This document shows, piece after piece, positions 37,340 to 42,647 of a stretch of DNA of 64,000 nt. The stretch is from Sceloporus undulatus. Lineage: Eukaryota > Chordata > Lepidosauria > Squamata > Phrynosomatidae. Each line of letters opens with the position of its first letter. The stretch's first letter is position 1. A program made the translations under genes and the position numbers. The notes under the pieces were generated by a model that was not told where the DNA came from, made no database searches, and worked only from the letters and a program-made list of their open reading frames with translations. Location: assembly GCF_019175285.1 (NCBI RefSeq), contig NC_056527.1, forward strand, positions 103,902,377 through 103,966,376, in the 5' to 3' direction.

Positions 37340-38057
37340 CATCATCATCCTGCCGTTTCTTGAAAACTGGAACTCAGGGCAACCCATAACATTAAAAAAG
37401 TACAATTAAAAGAATACAAAACTAGTACATTAAAATAGAATTAAATTATTACAGTATTAACCTAGTCCTCCTATTTCTCCCCAAACCTATTATTATTATT
37501 ATTATTATATTTATATCCCACCCTTTCCCCGAAACTGGGACTCAGGGCAGCTCATAACATTTTAAAAAAACCAATTAAAAGCATACCAAAAAAAAAAGTA
37601 CATCTAAAGTAGAATGAAATTATTACAATATTAACCCAGTCCTCCCATTTCTTCCCATCATGCAGCTGGGGCATGATGCTCAGCCCTTGATCTGCACTAT
37701 TAAAACAGACTTTATCACAACAACAACAACACAGTCCCAAACTATGTGGCAAGGACAAATTTACAGGTATGGCACCATTGCTTTACAAACTGCTGATGAG
37801 GGAAATGTAGGATTCACCCTCCAAGTGTCTAGATACTACATCTCCCTTTAACTTAAGGAAAGTGCTCTACCCACTCTACCCTCCCACCTAATAATGCATT
37901 TATATTAGAAGGCCTCCCAAAGATGAAATGTGAGCACTTTCTGAGACAGGAGCCTCCTTTTTTCCTTCTCAGACCCCCTCAATCCTGGAGGGAAGCTGAC
38001 CAACCCTCTCCTTGTGGGTCAAAAGCAGCCCCTCACCCTGCAGCCCCCCAACTCCAT
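13629..38057 (-). CDS. TBC1D17: TBC1D17, TBC-domain Rab GTPase-activating protein (gene span, 17 coding exons)
   Basis: Joining 17 exons gives 1959 bases, 652 residues plus stop (human about 648). All introns have GT/AG ends and phases agree across every junction. The N-terminal half is the Rab-binding region shared by TBC1D15/TBC1D17. The TBC domain runs from about residue 310 to 525. Both catalytic fingers are present: IERDVSR with arginine 381 and YVQG with glutamine 418. The tail is Ser/Pro-rich and ends DSSIEILP followed by a short acidic stretch, as in human. The family stimulates GTP hydrolysis on small Rab GTPases in endosome recycling and autophagy; Rab8 and optineurin links are known for human TBC1D17. 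The 7-codon first exon (MELGGCR) matches human MEGAGYR in length, phase and sense, which decides the start. No break is seen. AKT1S1 lies head-to-head upstream. Orthology is essentially certain; exact Rab preference here is inferred from the family. Confidence 0.97.
14631..14717 (-). CDS. TBC1D17: TBC1D17 coding exon 16
   Basis: Twenty-nine codons, residues 554-582, HINELTMKMSVEDILCRAEA to LAATP. Acceptor TCACAG, donor GTGAGT. Confidence 0.97.
15376..15492 (-). CDS. TBC1D17: TBC1D17 coding exon 15
   Basis: Thirty-nine codons, residues 515-553, VLWTGLPCPNFHMLVACGIL to FSEILK. It closes the TBC domain. Acceptor TTCCAG, donor GTGAGC. Confidence 0.97.
15955..16168. mobile_element. Fold-back DNA element
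   Basis: GTCCAAAACACACTGCAGAA at one end and its near-complement (TTTAGTGTGTCTTGGAC) at the other; internal GGGAATTCTCGGAACTGTAG. Confidence 0.75.
16560..16830. repeat. GC-rich unclassified repeat
   Basis: GC-rich block starting near GGGGTGAAACAGATGGCC, unlike flanking sequence. No ends resolved. Confidence 0.35.
18333..18430 (-). CDS. TBC1D17: TBC1D17 coding exon 14
   Basis: About residues 482-514, DSKESGTLCFCFRWILIWFK to LQLWE. Acceptor AATAG, donor GTGAGA. Confidence 0.97.
18890..18989 (-). CDS. TBC1D17: TBC1D17 coding exon 13
   Basis: About residues 449-481, HRNFEESQESMKRQLSQL to LCDFL. Acceptor TATAG, donor GTACTT (a weaker donor than most here). Human has QGNFEESQETMKRQLG. Confidence 0.95.
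19038..19258. mobile_element. Fold-back DNA element
   Basis: ATCCAAAACACACTGCAGAA at the left and TTTCTGCAGTGTGTTTTGGA at the right, with a TAGGGAATCCTGGAAATTG internal arm. Confidence 0.8.
19325..19800 (-). repeat. CR1 LINE 3' region, diverged
   Basis: Blocks such as GACAGCTGACTATTCAG, GAAATTCTTCCTAATATTTA and a later ATGTGAAG region match the reversed CR1 3' region. A short palindrome is inserted at about 19390-19500. Confidence 0.55.
19903..20003 (-). CDS. TBC1D17: TBC1D17 coding exon 12 (glutamine finger)
   Basis: About residues 415-448, GYVQGMSDLLSPILYITQNE to FMELV. It contains the YxQ glutamine finger (Q418). Acceptor TGCAG, donor GTGAGT. Confidence 0.98.
20469..20599. repeat. 69-base tandem duplication in TBC1D17 intron 11
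   Basis: Two units share CAGTTGTATTAGGCTGG and GCAGCATGT at a spacing of 69 bases, with several differences. Confidence 0.75.
20838..20954 (-). CDS. TBC1D17: TBC1D17 coding exon 11 (arginine finger)
   Basis: About residues 376-414, ERDVSRTDRNNKFYEG to FDL. It contains the IxxDxxR arginine finger (R381). Acceptor TTACAG, donor GTGAGT. Confidence 0.98.
23624..23870. repeat. GC-rich unclassified repeat with hairpin
   Basis: GC-rich block. At 23702-23760 CCTTTGCAGGGCACAAAAAG pairs with CTTTTTGCACCCTGCAAAGG around a 13-base loop. Confidence 0.5.
23948..24505 (+). repeat. L1 LINE 3' end
   Basis: The plus frame reads AKILYAQRWKSLQIPTLEEW then LRKLLELR, the L1 ORF2 C-terminal pattern (A-x-W-K-x-x-x-I-P-T-x-x-E-W). 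An A-rich end with AATAAA follows. Confidence 0.75.
24528..24650 (-). repeat. L2-type LINE 3' tail
   Basis: TATTTA repeats, TTATACCTCGCCCTTCAGCC and GGTTCCCTGCCCTCTGG match the reversed 3' end seen also beside the L2 ORF at 53.6 kb. Confidence 0.55.
24957..25335. mobile_element. Tigger-like DNA element
   Basis: Terminal repeats CAGGTTGAGAGTCTCCCTTA and, inverted, CAGGTTGAATATCCCTTATC. Internal blocks GATGGGACCCAAGTCTAA, GCTTGAAGGTAATTTTATAC and GGTGTCACTATCTCAACCAC recall a mammalian Tigger-type consensus. TA follows the right end. A TG/GA microsatellite (25019-25100) interrupts it. Confidence 0.75.
25853..25947 (-). CDS. TBC1D17: TBC1D17 coding exon 10
   Basis: About residues 344-375, DEYFRMKLQWKSVSEEQEQ to GYRSLI. 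It ends in one base that completes the glutamate before the arginine-finger motif. Donor GTCAGT. Confidence 0.97.
26077..26180 (-). CDS. TBC1D17: TBC1D17 coding exon 9 (start of TBC domain)
   Basis: Residues 310-343 plus two bases, GLSMSLRKDAWKYLLKYYSW onward. Acceptor TTCCAG, donor GTAAGT. It opens the first helices of the TBC fold. Confidence 0.97.
26408..26536 (-). CDS. TBC1D17: TBC1D17 coding exon 8 (possible NAGNAG acceptor)
   Basis: Forty-three codons, residues 267-309, with PVTEQEWEQHMDPDGR just before the TBC domain. Donor GTAAGA. Two CAG acceptors stand in tandem, so the exon may also begin at 26539, adding one glutamine without changing frame. Confidence 0.94.
28165..28329 (-). CDS. 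TBC1D17: TBC1D17 coding exon 7
   Basis: Fifty-five codons, residues 212-266, starting RFLQDPYAATFGGFSKVTNF and ending FEVITC. The acidic linker in the middle differs from human, as expected for a disordered stretch. Confidence 0.96.
29346..29457 (-). CDS. TBC1D17: TBC1D17 coding exon 6
   Basis: About residues 174-211, SPKDSRLYLV through LQLFDDSSSNLVS. Acceptor TTGCAG, donor GTGAGA, restoring phase 0. Confidence 0.97.
30215..30480 (-). repeat. Second tRNA-derived SINE family
   Basis: The minus strand begins GGAGCCCTGGTGGATCAGTG, has ACAAGGTTGTGAGTTAAATA near the B box and GGGGGCAATTAGCTTACAC, then runs to an A/T-rich end. It shares all blocks with the copy at 44.3 kb. Confidence 0.75.
31035..31248 (-). 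CDS. TBC1D17: TBC1D17 coding exon 5
   Basis: About residues 103-173, including GQWAFSLSLSELKSI and LHFHRGGTKALL. Acceptor CATCAG, donor GTGAGT. This is the core of the N-terminal Rab-binding region. Confidence 0.97.
31270..31478 (+). repeat. 5S-rRNA-derived SINE
   Basis: Starts in CCAGATCACATCTGATCTTG, continues GGAAGCTAAGCAGGGTTAGC, then AATACTTGAATGGGACATC and ends CATAAGTCAACAGGCGACTT. It lies in intron 4, about 20 bases from TBC1D17 exon 5's acceptor. Confidence 0.85.
31755..31866 (-). CDS. TBC1D17: TBC1D17 coding exon 4
   Basis: Residues 66-102 plus one base, containing FDPGYEPDWAVISTV, a human-identical block. Acceptor CCGCAG, donor GTAAGT, leaving phase 1. Confidence 0.97.
32989..33212. 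mobile_element. Fold-back DNA element
   Basis: GGCTGCATTCACACCACAGA at the left and CTGCAGTGTGGACGCAGCC at the right; internal TATGGAATTCTGGGAATTG. Confidence 0.8.
34054..34306. mobile_element. Tigger/pogo-like miniature element with TA tract
   Basis: CAGCAGGTCCTTGGTATCCC at the left and ATCTGTAGATATGGAGGGCC at the right; internal AATGGCAAAATCAAGGTTTG. A (CA) tract and a (TA) tract of about 30 bases at 34217-34246 lie inside. Confidence 0.65.
34455..34860 (+). repeat. Bov-B/RTE LINE remnant
   Basis: Plus frames read KMTQLRLSYFRHIM and GRPHKRWIDSIREAM followed by ATWRSL, the Bov-B ORF2 C-terminus. Several breaks are present. Confidence 0.7.
35574..35648 (-). CDS. TBC1D17: TBC1D17 coding exon 3
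   Basis: Twenty-five codons, residues 41-65, containing TLLQWTPVDE and ending YTKK. Acceptor TTCAG, donor GTGAGA, phase 0. Confidence 0.96.
36490..36716 (+). repeat. Sauria-type SINE, first of three in tandem
   Basis: GCAGCCGGCATGACATAGTG head to a CACACAACAACAACATC tail. It is followed directly by a second copy. Confidence 0.85.
36717..36916 (+). repeat. Sauria-type SINE, second of three in tandem
   Basis: Begins in GCACAGTGGATGAGCCAG after the tail of the previous copy and lacks part of the middle CCTCTGAAC region. Confidence 0.8.
36917..37105 (+). repeat. Sauria-type SINE, third of three in tandem
   Basis: Begins in CCCACACTGGATGAGCCAG and ends in an ACA tail about 12 bases before the intron-side donor bases of TBC1D17 exon 2. 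Confidence 0.8.
37123..37221 (-). CDS. TBC1D17: TBC1D17 coding exon 2
   Basis: Thirty-three codons, residues 8-40, from VAFEKDGVYLHTSAK to IRIIEK. The acceptor is TTGCAG and the donor is GTAGGT, phase 0 at both ends. It is nearly identical to human. A triple SINE array begins within about 15 bases of the donor. Confidence 0.97.
37280..37660. repeat. Tandemly duplicated LINE-type tail with TTA repeats
   Basis: Two units of about 180 bases repeat the order ATTTCTCCCC, TTA tract, GGAACTCAGGGCA-like block and ATTAAAA-rich part. ATTTCTCCCC starts at 37289 and 37473, and a third start (ATTTCTTCCC) is at 37647. It lies in TBC1D17 intron 1. Confidence 0.7.
38037..38057 (-). CDS. TBC1D17: TBC1D17 coding exon 1 (micro-exon, start codon)
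   Basis: Seven codons, MELGGCR, ending AGG before a GTGAGG donor, phase 0. The human counterpart is MEGAGYR, also seven codons before the VxFEK exon. A stop or frame change follows every earlier ATG, so this is the only start that joins exon 2. Confidence 0.88.
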
Positions 38058-38112
38058 TCTCCCTGCAGCCACTTCCGGAAAAACAAAGCGTCGCTTCCTC
38101 CTGGACCCTTTG

Positions 38113-38166
38113 CTAGGGCTGCTGCTGCTGCTCCTCCTTCATAAACCAGTTCCTCTTCGGCGCCAT
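38113..38166 (-). other. Upstream ORF 2 in the TBC1D17 leader
   Basis: A second ATG in another frame encodes 17 residues (MAPKRNWFMKEEQQQQP) and stops 56 bases before the main start. It overlaps uORF 1. Together they could lower translation of TBC1D17. Confidence 0.4.
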
Positions 38167-38222
38167 GATTGTTCCTGGCGGAAGAAGGGCTTCAGGGCGC
38201 CAAGGAAGCCTTCTGCCGCCAT
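38139..38222 (-). other. Upstream ORF 1 in the TBC1D17 leader
   Basis: ATG inside the YY1-type site opens 27 codons (MAAEGFLGALKPFF...) and stops at 38139, before the main start. It counts as a uORF only if transcription begins upstream of 38222. Confidence 0.35.
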
Positions 38223-38505
38223 CTTGGAAGAGGGCAAAATTGGACCCTGAGACTGAAGGGAAATTTTTATTTATTGTTTATTTATTTAGGTCACATTTTT
38301 TTCTGTCATGAAGCAACTGGAGACTAAAATATCAGTCTCAGAGTTAAGGATATATCATACAGTTGTTCATACCAAAACTATAAAGTGTAATATGCTAGAC
38401 TAAAATGATGCCAAGTACAATATATCATCCCAAATCCACCAAATGTTGTCCTTTGCTAAATGGCCAACAAGGCTACTCCTAGAAATGGTTTGTTTGTTTT
38501 TTACA

Positions 38506-38644
38506 CAGTGGTTTGCAAACTTAGGTCCTCCAAGTGCTTTGGACTTCAACTCCCAGAACCGGCCCCAGCCAGGTTGGCCAAAAGTCAAGGATTCTGGGAG
38601 GTGAAGTCCAAAACATCTAGAAGAACAAAGTTTGGAAGCCATTG
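38506..38644. mobile_element. hAT-like miniature palindrome
   Basis: Ends CAGTGGTTTGCAAACTT and, inverted, CAATGGCTTCCAAACTT; the arms also pair through TTGGACTTCA. No clear target duplication. It lies between the TBC1D17 and AKT1S1 promoter modules. Confidence 0.55.
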
Positions 38645-38815
38645 CTTTAAAATGGTGGAAGTACAGGGTGACCAGGTGTCCTCCTTTTCCAGGACATGTC
38701 TTACATTTCAGCTATTCATATAATATGTTCTGCATACATAACGGGAGAGATGGATCCTTTTCTGACCCCTTTGCCAACTGGGAACCATTTTGTTTTCCCG
38801 TGTTATATTCGTACA

Positions 38816-39166
38816 CACTCGTCCCTCCATATTTACGGCTTTGGCTATTCACAGATTTGATTAATATGTTCTCTCTAGGAATATCTAGGTCCTCCAGCAT
38901 ACCTCTATGGTCAATTTCAACTAAAAGTTGCACTGAAAGACCTAGAGATTCCTACAGAGAATACTCTACTAGGCATTTGTAGCTACTCCAGGGCAGTTCT
39001 ATGGTCAGTGTCTGTCAGACGTTGGCCACAGAGTTGCACTGGAGGATCTAGAGATTCCTAGAGAGGTGTCTCTCAGATAAAAACGTGGTGCTTTGGTTAT
39101 TTGCAGTTTTTCCATATTCACGGGGGTCTTGTGCCCTTAACCCTAGCAAATACGGAGGGACAAGTG
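38816..39166. mobile_element. Tigger/pogo-like miniature element between the divergent promoters
   Basis: Left end CACTCGTCCCTCCATATTTA and inverted right end CACTTGTCCCTCCGTATTTG, with TA directly after the right end. The internal sequence has imperfect direct repeats (CTCTATGGTCA / TTCTATGGTCA). Confidence 0.65.
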
Positions 39167-39187
39167 TATTTACATATTCATATTTAC

Positions 39188-39475
39188 ATTAATGTATATA
39201 TATATATATATGCACACATACACAATATATATATATATATGAATATATAAATGTGTTTATATATATATATATATGCACACATATGTATATTCATATATAT
39301 ATATGTTCATATTCATATTTATATGAATATATATATATATATGAATATGTGTGTATTTATATATACATACACACATATATTCAGAGTCATATGTATTCAT
39401 ATATAGCATATGAATATATATGTGTGTATATATATGTGTGTGTGTGTGTGTGTTTGTACATACACACACACATAC
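39188..39475. repeat. Compound AT/CA/GT microsatellite
   Basis: Nearly 290 bases of TA runs alternating with TGCACACATA-type and GTGT runs, just upstream of the putative AKT1S1 promoter. Confidence 0.92.
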
Positions 39476-39499
39476 ACAGTACTGTACTATGTCTCCATG

Positions 39500-39758
39500 G
39501 ACACGTCATCCTCGGCCGCCATCTTTGTATCGGGCACAGCTGCTCCCAGTCCGCTCTCCCCTTTTCCCCCGCCCCTTTTCCCCCCTCCGCCATCTTTAGG
39601 AAGGGCACCGTGAGGGCGCCGCTGCCATGTCTGCTGTGGGCAACCGGAAGAGGCGGAGCCGTGGGGGTGGGCAGGGGGAGGAGGAGGCGGTTGTTGTTTA
39701 AGGAGGAGGAGGAGGAGGAGGAGGGGGGTGCAATTGAGGGCTGTGGGGAGGGTGAAAG
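39500..39758 (+). promoter_or_regulatory. AKT1S1: Putative AKT1S1 promoter and non-coding first exon
   Basis: A CpG-rich block holds two YY1-type sites (39515-39525 and 39587-39597), a GC box (CCCCGCCCC, 39567-39575) and an ETS-type site (CCGGAAG, 39644-39650). A GGA-rich stretch follows, then a good donor (GAAAG|GTGAGG) after 39758. The coding exon begins only one base before its ATG, so an upstream non-coding exon is required; this is the best candidate. The start site and exon limits are inferred. Confidence 0.45.
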
Positions 39759-39906
39759 GTGAGGGGTCAGGGCTCCGTCTAGTTGCCCCGAAAGGGGGTG
39801 GGGAGACTCCGGTGGTGAAGCCTGGAAGCAGATTGGAGAGGCTCTGGAAGGTAACCGAAGCCCCACCGAGGAAGGGGAGGAGGAGGAGGAGGACTGGGGG
39901 ACTTTG

Positions 39907-40051
39907 GGCTGCATCCACACTGGAGACATAACCCGGTTTGGCACCGCTTTAACTCTTTCGGGCTCAAGGCTATGGAATTCTGGGAGTTGGAGTTTGTTGT
40001 GGGGCCTTGGGCGGTGCCAAACCGGGTTATGTCTCCAGTGTGGATGCAGCC
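39907..40051. mobile_element. Fold-back DNA element with perfect 41-base arms
   Basis: Arms 39907-39947 and 40011-40051 are exact inverted complements (starting GGCTGCATCCACACTGGAGA). The internal TATGGAATTCTGGGAGTTG is shared with the other fold-back copies here. Confidence 0.85.
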
Positions 40052-40149
40052 TTAGGGAGACCCTATCCACAGGGTTCCCATGGCCATCCTCTTGAGGCTG
40101 AGAGAGTGTGACCCTGGCCCTGAGGTACTAAAGCAAATGGCAGTGCTTG

Positions 40150-40397
40150 CCCATAGGGAAAGATAGAGTAAGTGTTCTAGGTTTTCCTATGGACAAATGT
40201 TCTCCTAGATTTCCCTATGGGGAAGAATTTTCTTGTCTTTCCTTATGGGAATATAATTCCCAGTGTTTCCCTATAGGCAAGTAATGTTTCCCTATGGGCA
40301 AGTAATTCCCAGTGGTTCCCTATGGGCAAATATTCCCCTTATGTATCTTTATGGGCATGTATTCTCCAATGATGCTCTATGGTTTCCCTATGGGCAT
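40150..40397. repeat. 28-base minisatellite in AKT1S1 intron 1
   Basis: A CCCTATGGGCA-centred unit recurs with CCTATGG-type cores near 40185, 40213, 40241, 40269, 40290, 40318, 40347, 40376 and 40386. Most steps are 28-29 bases; one is 21 and the last is 10. Confidence 0.8.
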
Positions 40398-40424
40398 GTG
40401 CTGTCACTTGAATTAGTGCATCCC

Positions 40425-40530
40425 TGACTTGCCCAGGGTCCCCCAATGGGTTTCCATGACCATGCTGGAATTCGAACCCAGCTCTCCAGCAGAGTCCTAG
40501 TGCTCAAACGACTCCTCCATACTATATTAG
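40425..40530 (-). repeat. Sauria-type SINE, 5' fragment
   Basis: Only the tRNA-like half remains: minus-strand GGTTCGAATTCC-like B box region and CACTGGG-like block; the tail is absent. Confidence 0.6.
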
Positions 40531-41054
40531 TCTCCAATAAATGCATATTGTTGCTTGAGGGAAGCCAGGAGTCCTGGGTCCTGTGATCCCTCCTTGTTAT
40601 TTGTTTCAAAGGGTCCCTACCTCTCCCCCTGAAAGGGCCCAGGATTTGTGGTAGGGGTCTGCTCTGGTCTTGTCCACAGAAGACCCCCAAATCCAAACCA
40701 TTCCCTCCTTAAACTTTATTCTGTCCTCTTTGCAGGCGGATGAGTCGTCCTAGGCCTCTTCCAAACCTACCTATCTACCTCCCTCTGCCTGAGAAGACCC
40801 AGGTGTCCTGGTTTCTTGACCTCCCCAAAGTCTGTGGCTGCCGCCTTTCCCTGACAGGACCCAGCCATTGTGATTGAATTTAGATTTTTTAATGAAACAC
40901 CTCTATGAAAAATATACATATACACAACATAGAACAACCACACAAGAAAAAAGAACAAAAAATGTGGGTTTTTAAACATAATGTAACAACACTAGTAAAC
41001 TTGAACATAAAAGGTAACCTTACAAATCAAATTAAAATGATCAACTGGTAAACA

Positions 41055-41068
41055 TTCTCTCTCTCTCA

Positions 41069-41100
<32 letters not shown>

Positions 41101-41102
41101 GT
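41055..41102. repeat. (CT)n(AT)n microsatellite
   Basis: CT run followed by TA run inside an A-rich unclassified stretch. Confidence 0.9.
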
Positions 41103-41474
41103 AACTATTTTCTACATAGCGTCTCTTCATTCACATTATATCTACTTTAAACGAATATTTGAATGTACAACCATAAAAAATCCCTCTGCTGACACTAACA
41201 TTTAATCTATCCAACCTACTCATTCCCGACCTCTTATTCCTGTTACTCCCATGTCTGACCTTCTAGATACCATCCTCCTTCTTCTTTCTTTTCTTTTCCA
41301 CACTTTCTTTCCTTTTAATCTTTCCTTTCCCATCCACACTATTCTTCCTCTACACACTCTTACCTCTCTTATCACATATGTAGCCATCGTGATTTATGAC
41401 CTTCTAAGATGAATATTCTCCTGCCAAACCCCTAGGCTTTGGTCCAGATATTAACCAGGATTATAGTATAGTAT

Positions 41475-41745
41475 AGAGATATAGTGTATAGCTCAGCCAC
41501 AGAAACCCCCTGGATGGCCTTGGGCAAGTCTCACTCTCTCAGGCTTAAGAGGACAGCAATGGCAAACCTCCTCTGAAGTAACTTGTTAAGAAAAACCCAT
41601 GATAGGTTTGCCTTAGAGTGACCATAAGTCAGAAATGACTTGAAGGTATACAACAACGGTGTACTGAAGATTGTTACCATAAGTTGGTTTGCCTTAGGGT
41701 CTCAAGTCTGAAATGATTTGAGTACACAACAACAACAACAAATTC
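41475..41745 (+). repeat. Sauria-type SINE with a second partial tail
   Basis: A copy ends near 41670 in TATACAACAACGG and is followed by a second truncated tail ending in repeated ACA at 41745. Confidence 0.75.
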
Positions 41746-42181
41746 CTTTAATGTAAGTGCTTATAGAAATTGTGAGTGACACATTTTGCAAAAAAAAAAA
41801 AGGCATTGCAACAAAGCTTGGGCAAGTTACACTTTGGACTACAGCTCCCAGAGTCCCTCAGCCAATATAGCCAGTGGTTGAGGGATTCTGGGGGATGTCA
41901 TCTGAAGTCAACCCTTCTAAGATCTGTATTGCACATCTCTTCTGGTGCCTGCTGTAATTTGTATTTCTGCCATGTAAAACTACTACTCTTTCCCCCAAGT
42001 ATAATGCTGTGCATCAGATTATTTGATATTTTTAATCAACTAAGCCTCATAACAACTGATTAGGTAAGATTTTTGAAAACTATGTTGTTCATGCCTTTTC
42101 CTTTTGCTTGCCTGCAGGATTTTTTAAAAATCATGCGGTAACCCTAATGTTAATACTCTTCTCTTTTTTGTTGGCTGCAGG

Positions 42182-42647
42182 ATGGCAGATATGGCAGATA
42201 ACCACAAAGAGAGTTGGGCAGCTGTGGTTGCTGCAGCAGAACAGTACCGGCGTCAGACAGGAAATGAGATTGTGCTGCTCACTGCCTTCAGGGCCCCACC
42301 CCCTACCAGCTTCAGCTATGCGCAGCATGGAAGTGGTGCTCTGGCTGATGCCGTTCAACGCTACCTCGAAGATATTGCAGTGGTTCACAAGACTACTGCT
42401 TTCACCTATGCTGCCCGCCCTCCCCCAGCCCCTCGCCCACCTCCCACTCATGAATCCTACTCTAGGAGCTTACCTCCTACCTATGCTCCAGATGATCCTG
42501 CCGCACACAGGACACCTACACCCCTGGGGCCCTTGCCACAGGCCTCTGGAGGCCAGGAAGATGAAGATGAAGACAATGAAGGAGACAGGAATACACTGAC
42601 TGAACTGGAGCAGCCGGGTGGGAGAGACCATCCTAGTGACACCACTG
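42182..42647 (+). CDS. AKT1S1: AKT1S1 coding exon 1
   Basis: Residues 1-155 plus one base. Acceptor GGCTGCAG ends at 42180, the exon starts at 42181 and ATG follows at 42182. The donor is GTAAGT. It holds the N-terminal conserved block, the proline-rich region and the acidic stretch. Confidence 0.97.

Larger units (their letters stand above)
38058..38250 (-). promoter_or_regulatory. TBC1D17: TBC1D17 5' UTR and core promoter, CpG-rich
   Basis: This short CpG-rich block upstream of the start codon carries an ETS-type site (ACTTCCGG, 38071-38078) and a YY1-type site (GCCGCCATCTTGG, 38215-38227). No TATA box is seen. Both motifs are typical of housekeeping promoters. Human TBC1D17 and AKT1S1 are divergent from neighbouring start regions; whether this block also drives the plus strand here is inference. 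Confidence 0.6.

Noticed and set aside
39487-39550. MAAEDDVSMET-type frame as the first exon of TBC1D17
   Set aside because: It has no donor in phase with exon 2, while MELGGCR at 38037-38057 fits human length, phase and donor.
39387-40070. 227-codon minus-strand frame across the CpG-rich AKT1S1 5' region
   Set aside because: Its composition follows GGA repeats, GC-rich promoter and a TA/CA microsatellite; nothing resembles a protein domain.
40860-41400. A retroviral or LTR element in the A/T-rich block after the SINE fragment
   Set aside because: No LTR pair, primer site or coding similarity; left as unclassified sequence with a CT/TA microsatellite.
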